Of a stretch of DNA of 64,000 nucleotides, positions 1 to 16,313 are shown piece after piece. How positions within the stretch are numbered: the first letter of the stretch is position 1; every line of letters starts with the position of its first letter. The notes beneath the pieces were generated by a model. That model made no database searches, was not told the DNA's origin, and was given only the letters and a program-made list of their open reading frames with translations. The stretch is taken from NCBI RefSeq assembly GCF_024758705.1, contig NZ_CP096971.1:1426001-1490000 (forward strand), read 5' to 3'. The position numbers and the translations under genes were made by a program. Origin of the DNA: Sphingomonas sp. SUN019 (GTDB lineage: Bacteria; Pseudomonadota; Alphaproteobacteria; Sphingomonadales; Sphingomonadaceae).

Positions 1-168
1 TTCGCCCGAACCCGTCGACGGCGGCGGTGCGGTGGCGGTGACCGGCGGCGGGGTGACCGGCGCCGCCTGCTCCGCAGGTGCGGCGACTTGCGCCAAGACG
101 GGGGTGGAAACGAGCGCGGCGGCTGACAGCATCAGGGCGGCGCGGACGGGAAGTCTCTCCTGTTTCAT
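1..168 (-). CDS. Secreted protein, N-terminal fragment (runs off left edge)
   Basis: Only the first 56 codons lie in the window, so the function cannot be told. The visible part starts MKQERLPVRAALMLSAAAL and continues to VSTPVLAQ, a good Sec signal peptide: positive N-terminus, hydrophobic core and a likely cleavage after VLA. The rest is a low-complexity Ala/Pro/Val/Thr linker. It is transcribed away from rpoB, so the 260 bp between the two start codons is a divergent promoter region. The mature domain is outside the window. Confidence 0.6.
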   Translation of the reverse strand, partial: MKQERLPVRAALMLSAAALVSTPVLAQVAAPAEQAAPVTPPPVTATAPPPSTGSGE

Positions 169-225
169 ATCGCCTCAACAACGAATATGGTGAAACGGTT
201 CCGCGTTCAGAGCCTTGGGGGGCGG

Positions 226-254
226 TTGACGCTTTCCAACACGGCTCCTATATC
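226..254 (+). promoter_or_regulatory. Predicted sigma-70 promoter of rpoBC
   Basis: TTGACG (226-231) and TATATC (249-254) are separated by exactly 17 bp, which is near consensus for housekeeping sigma-70 promoters. It sits about 175 bp upstream of the rpoB start in the divergent gap after the left-edge gene, leaving a long 5' leader. This is inferred from sequence only. It implies that rpoBC can be transcribed from its own promoter and not only from an upstream ribosomal-protein operon. Confidence 0.55.
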
Positions 255-428
255 GCGTCCCTCACCACAGTTTCGGGAAATGACGCGCCGTCGCGCAGCG
301 TGTCGTACGAATTGGGACTGGTGGTTTCACGACGCTATCAGGCTGCCGTCATCCGTTCCCGGAATCGACGTGCGGCCTTTTTGCGTCGCTTTATGCGCCC
401 GTGATATTTGACGAGGGCTGATAGCTAC

Positions 429-4610
<4,182 letters not shown>

Positions 4611-4618
4611 GGGTGATC

Positions 4619-4645
4619 GGCCTCTGCCTCCCGAAGGCAGAGGCC
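4619..4645 (+). other. Intercistronic hairpin between rpoB and rpoC
   Basis: GGCCTCTGCC (4619-4628) and GGCAGAGGCC (4636-4645) form a perfect 10-bp stem with a 7-nt loop, 8 bp after the rpoB stop. No T-tract follows, so it is unlikely to be a full intrinsic terminator. A role as an RNA processing or stability element, or as a weak attenuator between the two subunits, is inference. Confidence 0.6.
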
Positions 4646-4689
4646 TCTCCTGCCCCGGCTAATAAATTTCCCTCTTCCGAGGATTTGAA

Positions 4690-8994
<4,305 letters not shown>

Positions 8995-9023
8995 TCCTTG
9001 CGTTAGTGCAGGCCTGAGATGAC

Positions 9024-9059
9024 AAAGCCCCGCCGGAGCGATCCGGCGGGGCTTTTTCT
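9024..9059 (+). terminator. Intrinsic terminator of rpoBC
   Basis: A 14-bp perfect stem, AAAGCCCCGCCGGA (9024-9037) with its complement (9042-9055), has a GCGA tetraloop and runs into TTTTTCT. It lies 30 bp after the rpoC stop. This is a textbook rho-independent terminator and marks the end of the RNA polymerase operon. Confidence 0.93.
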
Positions 9060-9120
9060 AATTGCTCCCCAGCACGGGAGGGCCTTTACCTAAAGCAGTT
9101 TATCAAGACACGTTCTAGCG

Positions 9121-10122
9121 TCATCCCGCTGGCCGACCACTTCTTGCCTCCAAATCAGTTAAGCCGTTGTAAGCTACGCTTTGCAAACCAGATTTGACGC
9201 TTGGCACAACAGATTCCCATTGCGCATGAATGATTCGGAACTTCTTGAAACGACGAACTGCCTCTGCGCTCGGGAATTGCGTTTCGGACACCGACCAATC
9301 TAGACCGTACTTTTCATCATCAACAAAGAGAGTTCGCTCTTTAACTGCTAGGCCATACCATGTCGCAGAATTTAGCCATTCATCAAGTACCGACTTCCAA
9401 TGGGCGTGTATATTTTCCCATTGCTGCCACTTAGAATCATCGTAGATTTCACCCGTCTTAAGTTGGTCATAAAGATCTGCCGCGTCCTGCACGATAGCAG
9501 TTTCCAAGTCAGTCAGGCGCTCTCGCGTGCCGATCGCATGGAAAGAACCAAGGCGACGCTCGCGTTCATCTTTTTGAAGCCGTTCTATCCGATCTAAATC
9601 TTTACGGTTTGTAGCTCCATCTACACGGACTTGCTCGACTTTTTCCGTCAAATCGATTGACTCGTTGGCTTTGCGCTCAATCACAATAATATCCGCGCGT
9701 ACCTCCCTAAACTCGATTTGCACTGCCGCTTTGAGCCCATCTAGTGCGTCATTAAATCGAGCCTCCACCGCACTCATTCGCTGGTAGTCATCGATCACGG
9801 CGCGGACCAAGCGTGCGAGTTCGTTCACGCGGGCGATAAGATGCGCTTCATCGTACCGTCCACTAGTCGCCTCTGCTTGACCGGGCGCGGCCATCTGAAT
9901 CGGTCGAAGAAGCCTAAAACCGTAAGCTCCGATCGCTAGAGCGAGTGCGAACACGAACGTCGCGGTAAAGGCGCCCGCGATGCCAATCACAATTGCTTGG
10001 GGCCACGTTAGTGCGCCCAGCCATTGGGGGGTTAATTTGCCCAGCAACGCAAACGCGGCCGTCAAGAGACCGACCCATCCGCTAAGCGATTGCACCGTCT
10101 TATTGTGAAGGAGTGCGAGCAT
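9121..10122 (-). CDS. Unrecognised membrane-anchored coiled-coil protein
   Basis: 333 aa, not recognised. Residues about 12-32 (SLSGWVGLLTAAFALLG) and 42-72 (AIVIGIAGAFTATFVFALAL) are two likely membrane helices. Residues about 85-200 are charged and helical (EARFNDALDGLKAAVQIEFR, then LDRIERLQKDERERRL), suggesting a coiled coil. The C-terminal third is a soluble domain rich in Trp (WQQWENIHAHWKSVLDEW). Base composition is clearly more AT-rich than the flanking core genes, and the gene stands alone between the rpoC terminator and a metallophosphoesterase gene, which suggests horizontal acquisition. A GGGAAGGG-type ribosome-binding site precedes the ATG. No enzymatic motif is visible and no function is proposed. 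Confidence 0.75.
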   Translation of the reverse strand: MLALLHNKTVQSLSGWVGLLTAAFALLGKLTPQWLGALTWPQAIVIGIAGAFTATFVFALALAIGAYGFRLLRPIQMAAPGQAEATSGRYDEAHLIARVNELARLVRAVIDDYQRMSAVEARFNDALDGLKAAVQIEFREVRADIIVIERKANESIDLTEKVEQVRVDGATNRKDLDRIERLQKDERERRLGSFHAIGTRERLTDLETAIVQDAADLYDQLKTGEIYDDSKWQQWENIHAHWKSVLDEWLNSATWYGLAVKERTLFVDDEKYGLDWSVSETQFPSAEAVRRFKKFRIIHAQWESVVPSVKSGLQSVAYNGLTDLEARSGRPAG

Positions 10123-10251
10123 CCCTTCCCACTACCAATAGCAGCATATGTCGGACAGGCTTAAGTATCGATCTTCGTCCTCAGATCCATCGCAAACAGA
10201 ATAGGCGCACCATGCCGCAAGGGCGGCAACGAAGTTACGAGCAATCTTTCC

Positions 10252-11031
10252 CTACCCCGTCGCCCCCGCCTCCACCGTCTCGCTGATGTGGTGCTTCGGC
10301 TCGTCCGATAGGGTCCGCACCAACGTCTCGAAGCGCCCGCCGTCCACCCGAATCTCGTTGAACGCCGGCGGCGAGTGCCGAATGCGCTTGGACAAGGTGC
10401 CCGCGCCGATCAGCCGCACGGTCCACCCCGTCCGCGTGATCGCGATGTCGAAGGGGTCGTGGACGTGGCCTGAGAGGATTGCGTGCGCACCCGCATCGGC
10501 AAGGGCGGCCAGCGCCTCGTCGCCGTTTTTCGTCTTCGCCGTGCCCTTCGCGCCGCCGTCGATCAGCGGATGATGCCCCGCGACGAAGATCAGATTGTCC
10601 TTCGGCGCATCGGCGATCAGGTCGAGCGCGCGTTGCAGCGCCTTTGGGCTGACCTTTCCCTTGGACCAGTTCCAACGCCACTGCGCGCGCGCGGTGGTCT
10701 TCAGCGGGATGATCGAAACGCCCGGCAGGTCGAGCGGCTGTTCGATCATCCGTTCGGCCGCGCCATAGCGTTTGTAGGGGCTGAGAAAGCGCCGCAGCGG
10801 ATCCCAGTAGTAGGGAATGTCGTGATTGCCGACCTCGATCGTGACCGGCACCTTCAGCGCGCGGAGCCATTTGCCCCCCGCGTCGAATTCGTGCGCCCGC
10901 GCGCGCATCGTCAGGTCGCCGGTCATGATGACGGCGTCAGGACGTTCCTTCGCGACGAGATCGGCGAACCACGCGATTGCGGCGGGGTCTTCGGCGCCGA
11001 AATGCACATCGCTGACATGGAAGAGTTTCAT
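10252..11031 (-). CDS. Metallophosphoesterase (calcineurin-like fold)
   Basis: 259 aa soluble phosphoesterase with the full dimetal signature: DVH near the N-terminus (KLFHVSDVHFG), GDL (VIMTGDLTMR), GNHD (TIEVGNHDIP), GHH (FVAGHHPLI) and GHVH (ILSGHVHDPF). The set fits the family that includes class III cyclic nucleotide phosphodiesterases, but the substrate cannot be told from sequence. I chose the ATG at 11031 (MKLFHVSD). A GTG two codons further upstream would only add MP. It is a single gene, followed downstream by the AT-rich islet and preceded by tRNA-Pro on the same strand. Confidence 0.88.
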   Translation of the reverse strand: MKLFHVSDVHFGAEDPAAIAWFADLVAKERPDAVIMTGDLTMRARAHEFDAGGKWLRALKVPVTIEVGNHDIPYYWDPLRRFLSPYKRYGAAERMIEQPLDLPGVSIIPLKTTARAQWRWNWSKGKVSPKALQRALDLIADAPKDNLIFVAGHHPLIDGGAKGTAKTKNGDEALAALADAGAHAILSGHVHDPFDIAITRTGWTVRLIGAGTLSKRIRHSPPAFNEIRVDGGRFETLVRTLSDEPKHHISETVEAGATG

Positions 11032-11089
11032 CGGCACACCAACGCGCCAGCCCCGATATGGTCCATGCGCGCGCCTTTACGGAAAAAAT

Positions 11090-11166
11090 TGGTCGGGGCG
11101 ACAGGATTCGAACCTGCGACCCCCACACCCCCAGTGTGATGCGCTACCAGGCTGCGCTACGCCCCG
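11090..11166 (-). tRNA. tRNA-Pro (anticodon GGG)
   Basis: On the minus strand a complete cloverleaf can be drawn: acceptor CGGGGCG pairs with CGCCCCG, discriminator A and an encoded CCA. The D-arm is AGCGCAGCCTGGTAGCG, the anticodon loop reads TGGGGGT inside CACAC/GTGTG, and the T-loop is GGTTCGAATCC. The anticodon GGG reads CCC/CCU. 77 nt including CCA. Confidence 0.95.
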
Positions 11167-11245
11167 ACCGGCGGAACGCGACGCCATTGGCCTCACGTCC
11201 CGAGGGAGGCGCGTTACGCGCCCTGCGCCCGCGACGCAAGCCCGA

Positions 11246-11557
11246 CTAGCCGCCGATCAGGTTGCGCCAGAATTGCCCGTCCCACGCATCGACCTTCGAC
11301 GATTCGACCGTAAACTCGCGCAATCGACGTCCGAACGCCTTCTGATGATCGGCTTGGCCGTGCGCCGCCAGCGCCTCGGCCGAGGTCCACCGCTCGGCGA
11401 CACGCACCAGATCGGGGTCGGTCGCGTCGAAGGAAAAGGTATATTCCTCGCACCCCTCCTCCTGCGCCACCGCCGCCATATGCTCGGTCAGGATTGGACG
11501 CGCACGCTCCCCCTCGCCCTTGGCCAGCTTCACGTGCCCCATCACCAGAATCGTCAT
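11246..11557 (-). CDS. Antibiotic biosynthesis monooxygenase (ABM) domain protein
   Basis: 103 aa, a single ABM-type ferredoxin-like barrel, a fold shared by small cofactor-free quinol monooxygenases such as YgiN. Features are MTILVMGHVKLAKGEGERAR, EEGCEEYTFSFDATDPD and the VAERWTSAEALAAH segment, which is the usual (E)xW core of the family, followed by HQKAFG. These domains dimerise, and many oxidise quinols or related aromatics. The actual substrate is unknown. Monocistronic and divergent from yajC. Confidence 0.8.
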   Translation of the reverse strand: MTILVMGHVKLAKGEGERARPILTEHMAAVAQEEGCEEYTFSFDATDPDLVRVAERWTSAEALAAHGQADHQKAFGRRLREFTVESSKVDAWDGQFWRNLIGG

Positions 11558-11695
11558 GCGTCTTCCTCTCCACTAACACACCCGGCTTAGCCGCGCGCCG
11601 CGTGTTGCGCCAACCCCGCATGGATGGTAGCGGCGCACGCTTCACACGGACGTCTCTCCGGCGTCCGTGCCCCTATCGTTGCAAGGTGTCGCATC

Positions 11696-12034
11696 GTGAT
11701 TTCCCCAGCTTACGCGCAGGCCGCGGGTGGCGCCGCCGCCCAGTCGAGCGGACTTTCGTCGTTCCTCAGCCTCGCGCCGCTCTTCCTCGTCTTCGTGGTC
11801 TTCTACTTCCTGATGATCCGCCCGCAGCAACGCCGCATGAAGGCGCTGCAGGCGTCGGTCGCGGCGGTGAAGAAGGGCGACAGCGTCGTCACCGCGGGCG
11901 GCCTGCTCGGCAAGGTGACCAAGGTCGAGGACAAGTTCGTCGAGGTCGAGATCGCGCCGAATACCCGCGTGAAGGTCGTGAAGATGACGCTGTCCGAGAT
12001 CACGCCGCTCGGTTCCAAACCGGCGAACGACTGA
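11696..12034 (+). CDS. yajC: Preprotein translocase subunit YajC
   Basis: 112 aa single-pass membrane protein that associates with SecDF and YidC. The N-terminus ISPAYAQAAGGAAAQ is the typical alphaproteobacterial form, the membrane helix is APLFLVFVVFYFLMIRPQQR, and the cytoplasmic part has GDSVVTAGGLLGKV and ends PLGSKPAND. I chose the GTG at 11696, preceded by AAGGTG at a good distance. Starting at 11624 would add an unconserved Arg/His-rich stretch. It is immediately upstream of secD (1 bp between stop and start), so translation is probably coupled. Confidence 0.93.
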   Translation: MISPAYAQAAGGAAAQSSGLSSFLSLAPLFLVFVVFYFLMIRPQQRRMKALQASVAAVKKGDSVVTAGGLLGKVTKVEDKFVEVEIAPNTRVKVVKMTLSEITPLGSKPAND

Positions 12035-12035
12035 G

Positions 12036-13637
12036 ATGCTCGACTTCCCGCGCTGGAAGGTCGTCTGGATCTGGGGATTTCTCGCGGTGCTGGTGGCGCT
12101 CGCGATCCCCAGCCTGCTGCCCGCCCGGCTGACCGACAATCTCGGCTTCAAGGTGCCGCGGATCAATCTGGGGCTCGATCTGGCGGGCGGCAGCTACCTG
12201 CTGCTCGAGGCCGAGACCGACGATGTCGCCGCGAGCCGGATCGAGGCGATGCGCGAACAGGTTTCGACCGAGATGCGCCGCCAGAATCCGCGGATCGAGA
12301 TCGGCGACATTTCCACGCGTGGTGGCCGCCTGTCGTTCCTGCTGCGTGATCCGTCACAGGTCGATGCTGCGCGCGAACGCCTGTTGTCGATCACCGGCAC
12401 CGGCGCCGGCATGACGGGGCAGCGCCAATGGGACATTGCGGTGGTCGACACCAGCCGCTTCGTCCTGACCCCGACCAGCGCGGGGATCACGCAGGCGATC
12501 GACACCGCGATGGGCGACGCGACCGAAGTCGTCCGCCGCCGCATCGACGAACTCGGCACGCGCGAACCGACGATCGTGCGGCAGGGCACCGACCGCATCG
12601 TCGTGCAGGTGCCCGGCCTCCAGAACCCGCAGGCGCTGAAGGACTTGCTCGGCAAGACCGCGAAGCTCGAATTCAAGCTGGTCGACGAGACCGCGACGAC
12701 GGAGCAGTTGACCAGCAACCGTCCCCCGATCGGCAGTCAGATACTGCCCTATCCGGGTAATCCGTCGGGCGTGCCGTTCATCGCGGTCAAGCGATCAACG
12801 ATCATCTCGGGCGACCAGCTGACCGATGCGCGGCAGGAATTCGACCAACAGACGAACGAGCCGCAGGTCGCGATCACCTTCGACAGCCAGGGCGGCAGGC
12901 GTTTCGCGCGTGTGACGCAGGAGAATACGAACAAGCCGTTCGCGATCATCCTCGACAACAGCGTCATTTCCGCCCCCAACATCAACGAACCGATCCTGGG
13001 CGGACGCGCGTCGATCAGCGGCAGCTTCACGACGCAAAGCGCGAACGAACTCGCCATCGCGCTCCGCTCGGGCAAGCTGCCGATCGCATTGAAGGTGGTG
13101 GAGGAATCGACCGTCGGCCCCGATCTGGGTGCCGACTCGATCCGCGCGGGCATCCTCGCCTCGTCGGTCGCGGTCGCGTTGGTCGTCGCGTTCATGCTCG
13201 TCACCTACGGGCGGTTCGGCATCTATGCGAACCTCGCGGTCGTCATCAACGTCTTCGTCATTCTGGGCGTATTGTCGCTGATCAACGGGACGCTGACGTT
13301 GCCGGGGATCGCGGGGTTCATCCTGACGATCGGCACCGCGGTCGACTGCAACGTGCTGATCAACGAACGCATCCGCGAAGAACATCGCCGTGGGCGCAGC
13401 ATCGTCCAGTCGGTCGAACTGGGCTACAAGGAAGCGAGCCGGACGATCTTCGAGGCGAACGTGACGCACGCGATTTCGGGCATCATCATGTTCCTGCTGG
13501 GCTCCGGCCCGGTAAAGGGGTTCGCTGTCGTCCTGCTGATCGGCATCGCGACCAGCGTGTTCACCGCGGTGACCTTCACCCGGATGCTCGTCGCGGGCTG
13601 GCTGCGCCGCGCCAAGCCCAAGACGATCAATATCTGA
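12036..13637 (+). CDS. secD: Protein translocase subunit SecD
   Basis: 533 aa inner-membrane protein that, with SecF, uses the proton gradient to pull secreted proteins out of the Sec channel. It has an N-terminal membrane helix (WIWGFLAVLVALAIPSLL), the D1 motif GLDLAGGSYLLLEAE at about residues 46-60, a periplasmic P1 domain, and five further membrane helices in the C-terminal third, including the conserved GTAVDCNVLINERIREE at about 435-451. Length is normal. It is the second gene of yajC-secD-secF. Confidence 0.97.
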   Translation: MLDFPRWKVVWIWGFLAVLVALAIPSLLPARLTDNLGFKVPRINLGLDLAGGSYLLLEAETDDVAASRIEAMREQVSTEMRRQNPRIEIGDISTRGGRLSFLLRDPSQVDAARERLLSITGTGAGMTGQRQWDIAVVDTSRFVLTPTSAGITQAIDTAMGDATEVVRRRIDELGTREPTIVRQGTDRIVVQVPGLQNPQALKDLLGKTAKLEFKLVDETATTEQLTSNRPPIGSQILPYPGNPSGVPFIAVKRSTIISGDQLTDARQEFDQQTNEPQVAITFDSQGGRRFARVTQENTNKPFAIILDNSVISAPNINEPILGGRASISGSFTTQSANELAIALRSGKLPIALKVVEESTVGPDLGADSIRAGILASSVAVALVVAFMLVTYGRFGIYANLAVVINVFVILGVLSLINGTLTLPGIAGFILTIGTAVDCNVLINERIREEHRRGRSIVQSVELGYKEASRTIFEANVTHAISGIIMFLLGSGPVKGFAVVLLIGIATSVFTAVTFTRMLVAGWLRRAKPKTINI

Positions 13638-13650
13638 GGCGAGCGGAACC

Positions 13651-14619
13651 ATGAAACTCCTGAAACTCGTCCCCGACGACACCAACATCGATTTCGTCCG
13701 GCTGCGTGGCTGGGCGTTCGGCCTGACCCTGCTGCTGACCGTCCTCGCGGTCGGCCTGACGGTGTACAAGGGCCTGAACTTCGGCGTCGATTTCGAAGGC
13801 GGGCTGATGATCGAGGAACGCTTCGCCACGCCCCCCGATCTCGACCGCGTGCGCGCCGTCGTCGATTCGCAGGGCGTGGGCGAGGCTGCGCTGCAGCAGT
13901 TCGGCGTCGCCAACCAGGTCACGATCCGCCTGCCCGTCCAGTCGGGCGGCGACGAGGGCGCGACCAACGCCGCGGTGAAGAAGGTCGAAACCGCGCTCAA
14001 CCGCGAATTCCCCGGCGCGACGTTCCTCCGCTACTCGACCGTGTCGGGCAAGGTATCGGGCGAGCTGATCCGCAACGGCATCCTCGCCGTCGTCCTGGCC
14101 GTGCTCGGCATCGGCCTGTTCGCGATCTTCCGCTTCGAATGGCAGTTCGGCGTGTCGACGATTGTCGCCATCGTCCACGATCTGTTGATGACGCTCGGTT
14201 TCTTCGCGCTGACGCAGTTCGAATTCGACCTCAACATCGTCGCCGCGGTGCTGACCATCATCGGCTATTCGATCAACGACAAGATCGTCATCGACGACCG
14301 TATCCGCGAGAACATGCGCCGTTACCGCAAGATGGAGATGCGCGAGATCATCAACCTGTCGGTGAACGAGACGCTGCCGCGCACCGTGATGACCTCGGTC
14401 ACGATCCTGCTCGCGCTGCTGGCGCTGCTGTTCCTCGGCGGGCACGTCCTGCGCGGCTTCACCGCGGCGATGACGCTGGGCATCGTCGTTGGCACCTATT
14501 CATCGATCTACGTCTCGTCCTCGCTGCTGATCACGCTCGGCCTGCGCGCGCAGCCCGAGGGAGCGAAAGCCAGCGGGATCGCAGGTGCCGAACGCGTCGG
14601 GCCGCGTACCGAGCGCTGA
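13651..14619 (+). CDS. secF: Protein translocase subunit SecF
   Basis: 322 aa partner of SecD. It has a first membrane helix at about residues 20-38, then FGVDFEGGLMIEE (the D1-like motif), a short periplasmic domain, and a five-helix C-terminal bundle with GYSINDKIVIDDRIREN at about 205-221. It starts 13 bp after secD with a GAGCGGAA ribosome-binding region. The length matches the family. It completes the SecDF complex and is followed 4 bp later by a small Mth938-like gene. Confidence 0.97.
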   Translation: MKLLKLVPDDTNIDFVRLRGWAFGLTLLLTVLAVGLTVYKGLNFGVDFEGGLMIEERFATPPDLDRVRAVVDSQGVGEAALQQFGVANQVTIRLPVQSGGDEGATNAAVKKVETALNREFPGATFLRYSTVSGKVSGELIRNGILAVVLAVLGIGLFAIFRFEWQFGVSTIVAIVHDLLMTLGFFALTQFEFDLNIVAAVLTIIGYSINDKIVIDDRIRENMRRYRKMEMREIINLSVNETLPRTVMTSVTILLALLALLFLGGHVLRGFTAAMTLGIVVGTYSSIYVSSSLLITLGLRAQPEGAKASGIAGAERVGPRTER

Positions 14620-14623
14620 TCCG

Positions 14624-14992
14624 ATGCGGATGGATCGCGCGGGACGTACCGACGGCCCGATCATCGCCGCGATCGGGCCGAACGGTTTCCGCATCGACGA
14701 CGGTTACTACCCCGCGCTGCTGATGACCCCGACGCGCGCGGATTCGTGGATCCCGCCGCCGCTGGAGGCGCTGACGATCGACGACTTGGAGCCGTTGCTC
14801 GGCTCAAGCCCTGAGTTCATCCTGCTCGGCACCGGCGCGACCCTAGCCCGCCCGCCCCGCGCTCTGGTGAGGGCGCTGGAGGCGAAGAACATCGGCATCG
14901 ATCCGATGGACAGCCGCGCCGCCGCCCGCGCCTGGGCCGTCCTGCGCGGTGAAGGCCGGATGGTGGCGGCGGCGCTGTATCCGCTGCTATAA
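14624..14992 (+). CDS. Mth938-like domain protein (DUF498 family)
   Basis: 122 aa. The fold family includes archaeal MTH938 and mitochondrial NDUFAF3, a complex I assembly factor. The bacterial role is not established. Visible family features are the GPNGFRIDDGYYPALLM core, a central WIPPPLEALTIDDLEPLL and the glycine loop EFILLGTGATLARPP, ending DSRAAARAWAVLRGEGR. The ATG at 14624 follows the secF stop by 4 bp, so it is the last gene of yajC-secDF. A longer frame from 14585 overlaps secF and is less likely. The stop codon abuts a palindromic repeat. Confidence 0.85.
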   Translation: MRMDRAGRTDGPIIAAIGPNGFRIDDGYYPALLMTPTRADSWIPPPLEALTIDDLEPLLGSSPEFILLGTGATLARPPRALVRALEAKNIGIDPMDSRAAARAWAVLRGEGRMVAAALYPLL

Positions 14993-14994
14993 AT

Positions 14995-15103
14995 CCTCCC
15001 CTGCAAGGGGAGGTGGCAGGCGCAGCCTGACGGAGGGGTGACACGCTATCGAGAGGGCGATACCCCTCCGGCGCTGCGCGCCACCTCCCCTTGCAGGGGA
15101 GGA
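14995..15103. repeat. Palindromic intergenic element, type 1, copy A
   Basis: Long imperfect inverted repeat. The outer arms are CCTCCCCTGCAAGGGGAGG and CCTCCCCTTGCAGGGGAGG, each itself a small hairpin. Inner arms pair GGAGGGGTG with ACCCCTCC around the core GCTATCGAGAGGG (15045-15057). The same architecture occurs at 24907 and 52027. It follows the Mth938 stop directly and encodes the last 19 residues of the minus-strand glycosyltransferase. No transposase is present, so if mobile it must be mobilised in trans. Confidence 0.85.
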
Positions 15104-16272
15104 TTTAGATGGGTTCCCCGCATCTCAACCAACCCCTTCAAATGCGCATACAACGCCGTCGTATTCGCCTCCCATGTAAACCGCTCGGCACCGGCCCGAA
15201 CCGCCCCCTGCCCCGGCGGATCGGCCAGCACCTCCGCAATCCCGGCCGCAACAGCCGCCGCCTCCCGCGCCACGATCCGCCCGGCATCCCGCCCGGTCAC
15301 CACCTCGCGCGCCCCGCCCGCATCGGAAATCACCACCGGCGTCCCGCACGCCAGCGCCTCGACCCACGCATTCGCCAGCCCCTCGGACGAAGAAGCCAGC
15401 GCCATCACGTCCGCCCCGCCGATCAACGCGGGCAGTTCCCCATGCGGCACCGCCCCCAGCAACCGCACCCGCTCCGCCAGTCCCAGCCGCGCGATCCGCG
15501 CCTCCAGCGCCTCCCGCTCAGCCCCCTCGCCCGCGATCAGCAAGGTCACGCCGGGCAGCCCCGCCACGGCATCGATCACCAGATCATGCCCCTTGCGCGG
15601 GATCAGCGCGCCGACCGACACGACCAGCGGCCCCGTCACCCCGAGCGCCGCCTTCGCCGCGACCCGATCGACCGGCGCGAACCGATCGAGATCGACCCCG
15701 GTATGATGCGCCAGCACCTTCTCCGCCGGGATGCCGAGCGCCGCCATGTCGTCGCGCATCGCCGCGCTCACCGCCAGCAATCCGTCCGCCGCCATCCCCG
15801 CGCCACGCACCTGCCCCGCAGTCGCCGCCGCGCGCGCCCAATGATGGATATCCGCCCCGCGCGCCTTGATCGACACCGGTACGCCCAGTTCCTGCCCCAA
15901 CGCCACCGCCGCTGGCCCATCGGGAAAGAAGAACGACGCGTCGATCACATCGACCGGCGTCGCGGTCAGGATCGGCCGCACCGCGCGCGCCAGCGCCGCC
16001 GCATGAAACCGCCCCCCCGTCCCCGGCACCGACAGAAACCGCGGACGATGCACGTCCAGGCCCTTCCACGTCTCGCGCGCCGGTAACCCCGCCAGCCCGT
16101 GATAATGCGCATGGCGGGACAGCGGCCGCGGCGGCAGCCCGACCGGCGCGACGACGGTCAGCGCGACATCGGGATGCGCCGCCAGCCCCAATGTCTGCCG
16201 CTCGACGAACACCCCGAAATTGGGCCGCGTCACATCGGGGAACAGGGTCGACAAGGTCAGCACACGCAGCAT
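15046..16272 (-). CDS. Glycosyltransferase, GT4 family
   Basis: 408 aa. GT4 retaining glycosyltransferases use nucleotide sugars in polysaccharide or lipid glycan synthesis. The acceptor here is unknown. The N-terminal Rossmann part has LTLSTLFPDVTRPNFGVFVE, the usual opening for this family. The C-terminal domain has VSVGALIPRKGHDLVIDAV, LLIAGEGAERE and the E-x7-E signature EGLANAWVEALACGTPVV at about residues 318-335. The last 19 residues (NPPLQGEVARSAGGVSPSR) are translated repeat element, and the stop codon lies in the repeat core, so the natural C-terminus was probably replaced. It stands alone on its strand. Confidence 0.88.
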   Translation of the reverse strand: MLRVLTLSTLFPDVTRPNFGVFVERQTLGLAAHPDVALTVVAPVGLPPRPLSRHAHYHGLAGLPARETWKGLDVHRPRFLSVPGTGGRFHAAALARAVRPILTATPVDVIDASFFFPDGPAAVALGQELGVPVSIKARGADIHHWARAAATAGQVRGAGMAADGLLAVSAAMRDDMAALGIPAEKVLAHHTGVDLDRFAPVDRVAAKAALGVTGPLVVSVGALIPRKGHDLVIDAVAGLPGVTLLIAGEGAEREALEARIARLGLAERVRLLGAVPHGELPALIGGADVMALASSSEGLANAWVEALACGTPVVISDAGGAREVVTGRDAGRIVAREAAAVAAGIAEVLADPPGQGAVRAGAERFTWEANTTALYAHLKGLVEMRGTHLNPPLQGEVARSAGGVSPSR

Positions 16273-16313
16273 ATCCGCTCGCGCTATAACGCGCGTTCGT
16301 TAAGACCGTACGG

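Noticed and set aside
11624-11695. Longer yajC start
   Set aside because: Adds an Arg/His-rich leader before a membrane protein whose family begins at ISPAYAQ; the GTG at 11696 has a Shine-Dalgarno sequence.
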